Shown here one piece after another: positions 1 through 9,676 of a stretch of 64,000 bases of DNA. Position 1 is the stretch's first letter. The number at the start of each line of letters is the position of its first letter. Location: the NCBI GenBank assembly GCA_964058845.1, contig CAXKVR010000076.1:496001-560000 (forward strand), written 5' to 3'. Position numbers and translations under genes: made by a program. Below the pieces are notes generated by a model. It saw only the letters and a list, made by a program, of their open reading frames with translations. It did no database searches and had not been told where the DNA came from. The DNA comes from Carex sylvatica. Lineage: Eukaryota > Streptophyta > Magnoliopsida > Poales > Cyperaceae.

Positions 1-32
1 TCTGTAATCTTCTAGACTGTGCCAAACAGTTG

Positions 33-142
33 TGTTGGTATGATAAACATTGTATAGAGGACCTATCGGTGAATAGGCCATTATGGAATAGTCTAGGGGG
101 TTGCTTGTAAGAGTGTTTTGTAAGGCTCTATATAAGCCCAAC
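33..142 (+). repeat. Copia 5' LTR, U3 part matching the 3' LTR
   Basis: Begins TGTTGGTATG and matches 5318-5427 with one difference (GGGGGTTGC against GGGGATTGC). It contains a TATA box (CTATATAAGC) at about 128-137. The match to the 3' LTR stops at position 142, just downstream of the TATA box and about where transcription would start. The true right edge of this LTR cannot be fixed. Confidence 0.8.
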
Positions 143-760
143 GATTTTCCCATTTTCTCTCTATTTTTCGCCGATTTTACTGTAGCACTAGTAGACAGAG
201 AAGTCATCGTCCCCCGCAATCGCTGATTGGTCGGACCAGATCGCCGCGCCTTGACCTAGCCCAGCCCCGCCAGATCCAGATCGGCCCGCCGCGACTGGCC
301 TGAGCCTGAGCGCCGCCGCTCTGCTCCGCCCGCCCTGCTGGAGGTCCGCCCGTTCGCTCCAGTTGGGTCTGAGCTGCCTAGCTCCGCTCCAGCCAAGCTT
401 TGACCTCCGCCTCTGGTCTGAGCCGCTCCACCCTCTGGTCTGAGCTCCGCCCTAGCTCCGCCCTTGACCACCGCCAGCTACCTTCTTTCTCCGTTTTTGC
501 TGTTTTTTTTTCTTTTCTTTCTTGGCAGATCTGGTTCTTATGCAGTGGATGGCCGGCGTGGGAGGCCTAAATCCCACGATACCCGAGAAGGGGGTTTCGA
601 ACGGGTTTGGACTTGATTCTTGATGAGATAGATCGAGAACGGGTCAAGAAAGCGAAGAAGAAAGGGGGAGAAGGTTTAGATCCGTGTTGAGACGCAAAAT
701 CGGGTCTTGGGGAAGAACGAGGATTTGACTCAATCTTTTGAGTATATCTGAGTCAAATCG
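143..760 (+). other. Copia leader region
   Basis: This stretch lies between the matching LTR segment and the gag start. It is markedly GC-rich at about 240-480, with recurring GAGCTCCGCC and CCGCTCC words, unlike the AT-rich surroundings. I see no protein-coding sequence. The usual copia primer site is absent, so U5 and the primer site are either diverged or replaced. Confidence 0.6.
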
Positions 761-3700
761 ATGGCAGCTGAGGGTTCAGGCACGGGTATCGCAATGAAAG
801 GGGCCTTGGAGAAGCTGAGTGGTGATGAGATCGCAATGTTGATGCGAGCATTCAGCTTTGCCTCTAGTGACGTGGCACCAAAACCAACCCCAGCACCAAG
901 GGTGGAGCTTCCACCGATTGATGTGAAACTCGATGGTTCAGGTTCGTATCTGAGCTGGTCACGTCGGGTGCGGTACACTCTAGTCGGGAGGAAGCTAGAG
1001 GGGTACCTGACTGGAGCGATTGCTGAGCCAGCTGAGGGTGCTCCGGCAAGAGATGAGTGGAGGTCCACTCATATGCTGGTGTACATCTGGCTCTTGAACT
1101 CGATGACTCGAGAGATTGCAGCCAATGTCGATGGCATGGAGGATGTGAGGTGTGTCTGAGAGAAGTTGAGGAAGACGTATGATGGTGTGGGGAACAACCT
1201 AAGGGTTTATCAGATGAAAGGGGAGATCGCTGCTTGCGTACAGGGGGAAAGGACTGTGCAGCAGTATGCCATAGAGCTGGAGCGCTTATGGCTGGATCAT
1301 GACTACTGCACGAGGACGTTGTGTTGCCCTGATCCTGCGTGCAGGAAGACTGAGGCTTGCATGCAGGATAGGACCATGGGATTCCTTAGAGGTCTGGCCC
1401 TAGCCTTCGAGCAGAGGACTGCGATGTTACTAGCTCAGACGAAGATTCCCTCGCTTGAGGAGGCAGTCTCGGCTATGATACAGGAGGAGACCCGGATCGG
1501 GCTCCAAGCTGGGGCAGGGGGACTTCTAGGGGTGAAGTCAGCCCTAGCCGTCTCCAACTCCGGTGGTACCAGGTCTAGAGGTGAGACCCGGGAGTGCTAC
1601 AACTGTGGAGAGGTAGGCCACCTGAAGTCGGCTTGCACTAAGCCACCAAAGGTGAGGAACTCTGGTGGACGTGGTCAGTCTGGAGATCGTGGTCGCAGTC
1701 GTGGCCGCAGAGGAGGTGGAAGAGGGGGCTACCGGGCAAACCTGATGGTAGCAGGCGAAGAGGACGAAGGGGGTGCGCAAGACGAGGAGCTCTCTGCGGA
1801 GGACCAGGAGCTCTTGAGAGCCTACTCCCAGCTACTTAAGAGGAAGGAGAAAGGCACGGTAGAGGATGCATCTACCTCTGGTAACATTGCCTATTATGCT
1901 CATTCAGTCGCAGGTACTAATGACACACATGCTCTTGCCTCTATATCCACCGTTAGTTCACCATGGATTGTTGATTCTGGTGCTTCCAGACATGTGACGG
2001 GTACTGTTGGGGAGTTTTCTTCCTATACTCACCTAACAGTCCCTGAGAGCATTCAGACAGCCGATGGTACGGCCCAGCCCGTAGTGGGTAAGGGTACTGT
2101 GCGATGTACCGACTCCTTGACTTTGTCCAATGTTTTGCATGCTCCATCTTTTCCCGTCAATCTCTTATCCATAAGTTCTATTATTCTTCAACTGAAATGT
2201 GTTGTTTCTTTTGATATTCCCAAGGTGATCTTCCAGGAGAAGGGGACGGGCAGGAGGCTTGGGACTGGCACGTGGCGTAGCGGCTTGTGGTTCCTTGATA
2301 GAGAAGGGATGGACTCAGCCCTTGCATCTATGGTAGAGAGATCTGAAGGAATGGGGAGTAGTGTGGAAGACTTATTGTTGCTCTACCATAGGCGTATGGG
2401 TCATTCTTCCTTTAGTCTTTTGAGTCGTTTGTATCCAGCTATGTTTGAAAAGGCTAATAAAGAGAGACTGGTTTGTGATGCTTGTGAGTTTGGCAAGCAC
2501 ACCAGGAGTTCGTATGTTAGTACAGGTAGTAGGAGCTCCTGTGTTTTTGATCTAGTACATTCTGATGTGTGGGGACCTTGTTCCACAACTTCTGTTAATG
2601 GTTTTCGATATTTTGTGTCTTTCATTGATTGCTTTTCTCGTACTACTTGGCTTTATTTGATGAAAAACAAGAATGATGTGCTTGCTTGTTTTAAAGATTT
2701 CCACAAAGGGGTTCAGACTCAATATGGGGCAGTAGTGAAGGTATTGAGGTCTGACAATGGGACAGAGTACACGAACAATGCATTCAGAGAGTACTTATCC
2801 TCTCAGGGAATCCTGCATCAAACCACGTGTCCGTACACACCAGAGCAGAATGGGGTGGCAGAAAGAAAGAACAGGCATCTCCTTGAGGTAGCAAGAAGTA
2901 TGATGATCTCAATGAATGTACCAAAGTACTTGTGGGGACAGGCAGTCCTGACAGCTGCGAGACTGATCAATAGGATGCCCTCACGTGTGTTGGAGTGGAA
3001 GTCTCCGCTTGAGTTATTGAAAGGTGAGATTAGTGATAGTCTTCCTTTGAAGATATTTGGTTGTGTGTGTTTTGTGCAGAACAACAGACCAAATGTGGGA
3101 AAACTGGATCCGCGAGCGGTCAAATGTATCTTTGTGGGATACTCGGCTACCCAAAAGGGCTACGTATGTTGGAGTCCTGTGGAGAGGAGGTTGTTCGTTA
3201 GTATGGATGTCACATTTCGCGAGCATGAGCCATACTACTCCTCTCAGGTTACATCACCTTTTGGAGACTCGCCCGATACTGGAGGTATGAGGCGAGAGGG
3301 GGAGAGTAGCAGTGGTAGTGAGAGGAGGATGGTGGGCGTGAGTGATGTCTCTTGCGCGCCAGCAGTTGAGGAGTTACCTGTTGTGGAGTCAGCCGTGGTG
3401 CCGGAACGAGGCGGGGTTGATCCCGATAATGGTGGCACTCATGCTCAAGGGGAGCTGAGAGTGTACACGAGGAGAGGGAAGCAGATTGAGGATACCGTGC
3501 CTACAGTGCCGCTTGTGCCAAGTCCCTTGTCTCTGCCTACCCCGACTCCTGAGACACCTACACCATCCACTGACTCAGAGTACACAGGTGATATGATTCC
3601 TCTCTCTACTCCTCCCACTCCCCTGTCGGTAAGGAGGACTCCTCGTCTCAATGCGGGAGTTCCCCCTGATCGATACGGTTTCCCACATGATATTGCCCAG

Positions 3701-5299
3701 TTTGTTTCTTACTCTCACATCTCACCTGCACATGGAGCATTCATTGCATCTCTGGATATTGTCTCTATTCCTAAGTGTTGGCAGGTTGCTAAGGAGGATC
3801 CAAAGTGGAAAGCCGCCATGCTTGAGGAACTTGAGGCTCTCGCTAAGAACAAGACCTGGAAGCTTGTGCCATTACCACCAGGTAAGAAGGCGGTTGGATG
3901 CAAGTGGGTTTTCACTGTGAAGCAAAGCCCAGAGGGTCGGGTTGAGCGTTACAAGGCCCGGTTGGTGGCAAAGGGGTACAGTCAGACGTATGGTATCGAC
4001 TATGATGAGACTTTTGCACCCGTGGCAAAGATGAGTACAGTGCGGACACTTGTTTCCTTAGCAGCGAATGGGGGGTGGAAGTTACATCAGCTTGATGTGA
4101 AGAATGCCTTCCTTCATGGTGAGTTGTTGGAGGAGGTGTACATGGAGGTCCCACCAGGTTTTGGCACGAAACAAACGGAGGGTAAAGTGTGCAGACTCAA
4201 GAAATCTCTTTATGGGCTGAAGCAGTCCCCTAGAGCCTGGTTTGACAGGTTTAGGAGGGCTATGATAGACATGGGATATCGGCAGACCAATGCAGACCAC
4301 ACAATGTTCTTCAGGCAACGTGGCGTTCACATTACGATGCTAGCAGTGTATGTGGACGACATGATTATCACTGGTGATGATGAGGGTGAGATTGCATCAC
4401 TGAAGGAGAGACTGAGTAAGGAGTTTGAGGTGAAAGACTTGGGGCAACTAAAATACTTTCTTGGGATTGAGATAGCTCGCGGTGCAGAGGGGATTGTCTT
4501 ATCTCAAAGGAAGTATGTGTTGGATTTGCTTACAGAGACAGGTATGCTAGGGTGCAAGCCTGCGGTGGCCCCTATCGATCAAAAGTCCAAGCTGAGTGCT
4601 GAGGCAGGAGAGCCAGTTGATAAGGAAAGGTACCAGAGGTTAGTTGGTCGCTTGATCTATTTGAGCCACACTCGCCCTGACATCTCCTTTGCGGTGAGTG
4701 TGGTGAGTCGCTACATGCATGACCCTAGGGAGGGTCACATGGATGCTGTGTACCAGATCCTGAGATACCTGAAGAGTGCACCAGGGAAGGGGTTGATTTT
4801 TCGTAAGAATGGGCATTTGAATATTGAGGGATACTGTGATTCAGACTGGGCTAGTTGTGCCGATGATAGGAAGTCCACGTCTGGATATTGCATGTTTGTA
4901 GGAGGCAATCTGGTCTCCTGGAAGAGCAAGAAACAGTCGGTAGTTGCGAGGTCCACAGCCGAGGCAGAATACAGGGCCATGGCTTTAAGTGTTGCAGAGA
5001 TGATGTGGTTGAGAGCTCTGTTGGTGGAGCTCAAGATGGACCAAGGGACACAAATGAAGCTGTGGTGCGACAATAAGTCAGCTATTAGCATTGCTAATAA
5101 TCCTGTGCAGCATGACAGGACCAAGCATGTGGAGATCGACAGATTCTTCATCAAGGAAAAGCTGAATAGCGGACTACTTGAGCTGGGACATGTAGCTACT
5201 AGAGAGCAAGTGGCTGACTGTCTCACTAAAGGGCTTAGTTCGTTAGATTTGTCGAGACTATGTGACAAGATGGGCCTAGTGGATATCTTTCGTCCATAG
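761..5299 (+). pseudogene. Copia gag-pol polyprotein, one internal stop
   Basis: One reading frame of about 1,510 codons broken once by TGA at 1157-1159. The reading stays in frame on both sides, and the context (RCV, stop, EKLRKTY) suggests a Trp codon that became TGA. Order after the stop: gag; zinc knuckle CYNCGEVGH (about 1595); aspartic protease WIVDSGASRH (about 1964); GAG-pre-integrase HRRMGH (about 2387); integrase core with HSDVWG, RSDNGTEY and EQNGVAERK (about 2555-2870); reverse transcriptase with KWVFTVK, DVKNAFLHGE and YVDDMIITG (about 3900-4375); RNase H with CDSDWASC and ending near FFIKEK (about 4830-5160). All catalytic motifs look intact, so only the gag stop prevents a full polyprotein. 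Confidence 0.92.
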
Positions 5300-5308
5300 A
5301 CTCATCTT

Positions 5309-5317
5309 GAGGGGGAG
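5309..5317 (+). other. Copia polypurine tract
   Basis: GAGGGGGAG lies directly before the TGTTGG start of the 3' LTR. This is the usual plus-strand priming site position and fixes the LTR start. Confidence 0.85.
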
Positions 5318-5464
5318 TGTTGGTATGATAAACATTGTATAGAGGACCTATCGGTGAATAGGCCATTATGGAATAGTCTAGGGGATTGCTTGTAAGAGTG
5401 TTTTGTAAGGCTCTATATAAGCCCAACCTTTTGTCAATAAAGACTATCTTTTTGCTCAAATCTA
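5318..5464 (+). repeat. Copia 3' LTR
   Basis: Its first 110 bp match 33-142. After the TATA box only about 37 further bases remain, including a poly(A)-signal-like TCAATAAAG, before the flanking repeat resumes at GCATTGTTTAC. The 3' LTR is therefore short, and its end does not resemble the sequence following U3 at the 5' end. The right boundary is inferred from the empty copy near 27.8 kb. Confidence 0.75.
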
Positions 5465-5755
5465 GCATTGTTTACAAACTTCAAAATTATCCTTTAGCTC
5501 TCTCTCACTCTCATGATCGGTTTATAAACACGATCTCTCTCAGTTAAAAATCACTCAATAATTTACTTCGATTTCTCTTTTCTCATTAAAAGAGAATAAA
5601 AAGTAAATGAAAGAAAACATTTCACTTGCGATTGAAACAATCAGATCCTTTTTTGCAGGATTTCATGTGTTCATTTTTTATTTGTTTTTTTTGTTGTTCC
5701 TTTTGGTCTGAACAATTTAACTCGGATGTTACTAAGAATAAGTCTTTGTAAGCAT

Positions 5756-6849
5756 AAAGGAATGGTTATGCCGTTGGATCTATACATGTTGGTAGATCTG
5801 GCGACAGAGAAACAACTTAATTTTTCAAGGGATTAAAGCGGGGCCAGTCATCTTGGGATGTAAGATTGTCAGTGAGACTGAGGGAGACCTTTGGTTAAAA
5901 TTCTGTTAAACAGGAATTTTTTTTTTTTTTTTTTAGGAAAAATAAGGGTCATACCCTCATTTGATTATATTAAATGATAAGTTGCATGGATTTTGTAACT
6001 ATAGTATGCAAGATAGAAATGCTCAAAACAAGAAGGGATTTTAGAATTGAGGATCAGCGTTGAGGTGGTTTTATTATTTTCATTAGTCGTATCTGTAACT
6101 CGACAGCCTCGATCTCTGCCCATATAAAAGATATCACTGCGATTTCATTCCTCTTAATTTCTTCTTGATCTCAATCCAACACACTAGTATACTCTCCTCT
6201 CCCGTCTCTATCTCCTTGAGTGGAGAAGAGAATGAGAGAGGGGAGGGAGCCGAGCCAAGCGAAACCGATCGGAGCCGAGAGCACGATATCATCGGAGTTT
6301 GGAGTGTATAGTCTTTACTTATTTCGATCAGAGCGAGGCGGTAAGTTGATCCGATCGTCGAAGCACCACGGTGAGTAGATCCGACCGTCGGAGCACCGGG
6401 GTGAGTAGATCCAGCTGTTGGAGTGCGGCGGTAAGTAGATTCAGCCATCGGAGAGCGACAGTGAGTTGATTCGGCCGTTGGAGTGTCGCGGGAATAGATC
6501 CGGCCGTCAGAGCGCCACGGTGAGTAAATCGAACCATTGGAGTGCGGCGGTGAGTGTCAAAGTGCTACGGTGAGTAGTTCGGATCGGACCGTTGGAGTGC
6601 GGTGGCTATCGAACGAAAATAAATCCAATCATGGAGAAGGTTAGAGAATGATATATTAGGATATTTAAGAATGTAAATAAGTAGGATTAGATGATGAGAG
6701 TAGTTTAGATAAATTAATGAGAATAAAAGAGTTTAGATTTAGGAATTTGAGTCATTTTATTCGTTGTAAATACGTTTTTTTATCAATGAAATTGTTAGTT
6801 AGCGTTTAAAGCCACTAATCTTACAAAAAAAACACGGCAGCCTCTGTCT
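5756..6849 (+). mobile_element. Retroposon-like insertion with minisatellite
   Basis: This segment is absent from the inverted copy at 27.2-27.85 kb, where the flanking words are contiguous, so it is an insertion. Its 3' part (about 6650-6825) matches the reverse complement of 26640-26830, including ATCAATGAAATTGTTAG followed by AAAGCCACTAA. It ends in a short A tract at about 6823-6830. This fits the 3' end of a non-LTR retroposon on the plus strand. No reverse transcriptase ORF is present. It may be composite, since a T tract lies at about 5919-5934. Confidence 0.55.
6335..6605 (+). repeat. Minisatellite of about 31 bp units
   Basis: Degenerate tandem units around GAGTAGATCCGACCGTCGG followed by AGCACCACGGT recur about eight times. 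Two long minus-strand open frames with repeated peptides arise from this array and are not believed to be genes. Confidence 0.75.
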
Positions 6850-7080
6850 AGTATTATAAAGAAAAAAAAAATTTGGTATAGATACAGTTTGATACTTTAA
6901 AAAGTTTTAATCTAATTTGCAAAAATAAATAAGAACTAAAATAGAATGATGTATTAAATTTTACATTCTTAAATTTATGATTAATTATTTTTTCATAGAA
7001 TCATATAATATATGGAAAGAGCCAAAATTAAGTATAAACCCTTGTATAAAGGGCAAAAGAAATGGCATAATAAATAGCAC

Positions 7081-7300
7081 GAATTCGTATCCTCTGCATT
7101 AACTCAAAACGAAATCTCTTGAGTTAATAAATTCTTACCATCCGATGTATTTTAAGATTTGTAAAGACTAGATCCGCACTAATATTAAAAGGCTCCCTAT
7201 ATCATAAGTAGGAATCAGATTGACTTCGTTTAAAATCAGACAATTGAAATTCATTAGCTCAAAAGATTCCTTTTTGAGTTAATGCAGAGGATAGGCATTC
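7081..7300. mobile_element. MITE with GTATCCTCTG inverted ends
   Basis: The left end GTATCCTCTGCATTAACTCA and the right end TGAGTTAATGCAGAGGATA are inverted repeats. The flanks AATAGCAC occur on both sides (about 7073-7080 and 7303-7310), an 8- to 9-bp target duplication. The inverted copy near 27.2 kb has the word once, which confirms the insertion. The element carries no ORF. Confidence 0.82.
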
Positions 7301-7580
7301 ATAATAGCACACAATGAAAAAAACAGAGTCGCTTACTTTGTTCACTCTCCATATTCTGTGTTATTTATTTGATGTTCTCGGAATATTTCAATATTTATGT
7401 CATCAACTTCTCTATTATTGCCAATTTACACCAACTTATTTATAGTAATTCTTGTTTTCGATTAGTTAGACAGTCAATCATATTAATAAAAGAATCACAA
7501 AAAGGTTTAGATAATTGTAAAAAAAATGTGGCATTCAAAAACATAACTCTCATGTCTCATCCATGGTAACTAGTTAATAT
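7301..7580. other. AT-rich gap, no gene seen
   Basis: Low-complexity AT-rich sequence between the MITE and the minus-strand copia remnant. A 66-codon open frame lies here, but I recognise no family and see no splice context. Confidence 0.4.
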
Positions 7581-7584
7581 AGAT

Positions 7585-8201
7585 TTATGATCATAGATGA
7601 CAGTGATCACACCTGGTGCTCTGGTTTTGGCCATTCTTCCCTCCTCCTTTGCCAGTGTTGAGTGTGTTGGTTGCTGCTATCTTTTCTTCATCAGATTGAT
7701 TGAATTTGGTAGCTAGTGACATTCTCCCGTCCTTGGGTTCCATGGCATCTTTTGCCGGTGAAACTTGTGTCCACGATTTGTTTGAGCTTGGGCATCATTG
7801 ATTTATGCCTCGATTCCTCTCTTTTCAGTTGGGCTACCGAAATTGTCTATGGTGCTAGCGGACACTCAGATAACTCCTCGCTGTTTACCGTGGTCTGATA
7901 GTTAGCCATCGCAGCGGGTTGGATTGGTTTCCTGAGCGAGTCCAATACAGGTACACCTAATCAGTGCTCTGATACCATAATACAGAACAATCAAAATTAA
8001 TAGTTGTTTATTGATAGAAAAGATGTGTACACATTCAAGGTTTACATGTGCTTATATAGCCTAATGAGCTGTTGGTCTTTCCAAAACTTTATTATAATAG
8101 AGTCGTTGCAATTTCCTATTTACACAAAATTATACCGTTGCTATTTTTCCTACTTACACAAGATTATATACAGTATAACCCAGTATTAAAATTTTAACTC
8201 A
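7585..8201 (-). mobile_element. Truncated Ty1-copia element (LTR + PBS + gag start)
   Basis: Read on the minus strand: an LTR (8201-7978) with TATA box GCTATATAAGC and signal TCAATAAAC, then the tRNA-Met primer site TGGTATCAGAGC at 7977-7966, then a gag start codon at 7909. The gag frame begins MANYQTTVNSEELSE and soon meets a stop. Further down a CDHC motif (about 7600) resembles the start of a gag zinc knuckle. The rest of the element is missing. It belongs to a different family from the copia element at 33-5464. Confidence 0.75.
7966..7977 (-). other. tRNA-Met primer binding site
   Basis: On the minus strand this reads TGGTATCAGAGC, the classic plant copia primer site complementary to the initiator tRNA-Met 3' end. 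It abuts the LTR at 7978. Confidence 0.88.
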
Positions 8202-8465
8202 GTATACTATCTTCGAGTCTGGATCCTCTGCATTACCTCACCGTTTAAGTTTCAATCCAAACTGTCTGATCATAATCTGAACCAATCCCGTCAAACTTTT
8301 AATGCACATGGATCCTTTAAGATTCATGCTAATATGTAATGAACGGATCAGATTCAAACCCAAAAAAATAATGTATCTTAGGTGATATGAATTCATTTCT
8401 GACAGTGGGCCGGTGGCCTGACTGAGAATCAAGGCCCAATAAAGATTCTCAAATCTTAAAACACA

Positions 8466-8604
8466 AGGCTAAGGTTCTGTTCAGCTCCGTTACTTGTTCA
8501 GAAAATAAAAATTCAGTTCAACTAAATTTTTTTTTTTATTCTACTAAAAAGTAGTTCAATTTTTATGTCTACACTCATTTTCGACAGTGGACCGAACAGG
8601 TCCT
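8466..8604. mobile_element. Short MITE (GTTCTGTTC family)
   Basis: The left end AGGTTCTGTTCAGCTCCGTT pairs imperfectly with the right end GTGGACCGAACAGGTCCT. About 140 bp with a T-rich centre and no ORF. Confidence 0.55.
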
Positions 8605-9002
8605 AATTGATGAAGCTAATTAAAAACTAAAGTGCAAGTTGGTTTTTGTAATAACACTTTATTTATTCCAGATTAGATATGCAAGTGATTTAGGTGGACA
8701 AACATGCAAAAACTGCACAAAGGTTCTTTATTTGATTTTATTTAAAAATCCGTTCAAGCTTTCTCTCTCAAAAGATGTCTACCATGTCAATTACAAAAGT
8801 AATTTTAAATTACTGATTTTGAATATTCAATTTAAAATTTGTTATGATAACCCGTCATGTAAAATATAACACTAATATACTTCTGATATTTTAATGTTAA
8901 AATTTGATATTGTTTATGTCTTGTGTTATTATTTTTTAACAGTGCAAATCTGGGTAAATATCTTAACGGAGGAGTTTTGGCTTCAGTGCACTAAGCATAT
9001 GC
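8605..9002. other. AT-rich gap, no gene seen
   Basis: A 76-codon open frame is present (8639-8869), but its composition is that of random AT-rich sequence. I see no repeat structure here. Confidence 0.4.
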
Positions 9003-9362
9003 AAGCAGTGTTTTAATAATTAGTTCTTATTCAGTATTCGGAAAGCCACCTCATATCACATATACAGTATGCGACCAAATATACAGATTTTTATTCGGAT
9101 TTATATATATATATTTTAAAATGAAAATTCATATTAATTGTATATAAATAAAGTATTTATAATTGATTGTACATGTTAAACTAATAATGAAATGTTAAAA
9201 TATTACTAAATGAAATACTGAAATATTCATATATTGATCTCAATTCGGTTAAATATGCGACCAAATATTCCAAATCGTATATTGGACCAAATACTCATTT
9301 TCTATTTGGATTCTAACCGAATACAAATATTCAGCCGAATAGATCAATTTTTAAAACAATGC
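9003..9362. mobile_element. MITE with GTGTTTTAA inverted ends
   Basis: The left end GCAGTGTTTTAATAATTAG and its nearby TATTCGG words pair with the right end (reverse complement GCATTGTTTTAAAAATTGAT). The centre is rich in ACCAAATA and TATTCGG words. hAT-like in appearance; no clear target duplication was found. Confidence 0.55.
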
Positions 9363-9484
9363 AAATGCAATATTGTTTTGATTTTATAGCCTGTACACTG
9401 TACAAAGTCAAAATTTCAATGTTAGAAAATGCAATATTGTTTTGATTGTACACTGTACAAAGTCAAAATTTCAATGTTAGAAAG
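9363..9484. repeat. Tandem duplication of about 55-65 bp
   Basis: The block from GCAATATTGTTTTGAT through GTACACTGTACAAAGTC to AATTTCAATGTTAGAAA occurs twice in tandem. The second copy lacks about 11 bases. Confidence 0.8.
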
Positions 9485-9676
9485 CGCAAATTGACACAAC
9501 TTTGAAATAACTATGCAATTTGTTAAATCATCACCAAAACAAGAATATATTTCATCAAATTCCATATAAACAACAACCTAGTCCATTAGATCTATCAAGA
9601 AAAAAAAAAGCATAAAAATAAAAGAGGCCACTGATTGCCTCACATATCCAGTTCAAAAAAAACATAAAAACAAATA

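Larger units (their letters stand above)
33..5464 (+). mobile_element. Ty1-copia LTR retrotransposon, nearly intact
   Basis: A complete copia element in plus orientation: LTR-like start, leader, gag-pol frame, polypurine tract and 3' LTR. The domain order protease, integrase, reverse transcriptase, RNase H is diagnostic of Ty1-copia. It sits inside an older repeat: the flanks (ending CCAAACAGTTG on the left, starting GCATTGTTTAC on the right) are contiguous in the inverted copy of that repeat near 27.8 kb. The two U3 regions differ at one base in 110, which suggests a recent insertion. Two oddities: the sequences after U3 do not match each other, and I see no clean 5-bp target duplication. 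No tRNA-Met-like primer site (TGGTATCAGAGC) is visible after the 5' LTR. Confidence 0.93.
5465..7340. repeat. Old interspersed repeat, copy A, interrupted
   Basis: Bases 5465-5755 and about 6850-7080 match, in inverted orientation, 27220-27810. Bases 1-32 match the part beyond the copia insertion. Copy A is broken by the copia element, by a retroposon (about 5756-6849) and by a MITE (about 7081-7300). I do not recognise the family and see no coding sequence. After the MITE the match to copy B resumes briefly with AATAGCAC. Confidence 0.75.

Noticed and set aside
4735..5268. 177-codon minus-strand frame
   Set aside because: Antisense to the copia RNase H region.
6134..6537. Two minus-strand frames with repeated peptides
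   Set aside because: Translation of the 31-bp minisatellite in two frames; no start context or family match.
8221..8440. Possible further GGATCCTCTGC MITE
   Set aside because: Only the left end resembles the family. The right end lacks a convincing inverted partner or duplication.
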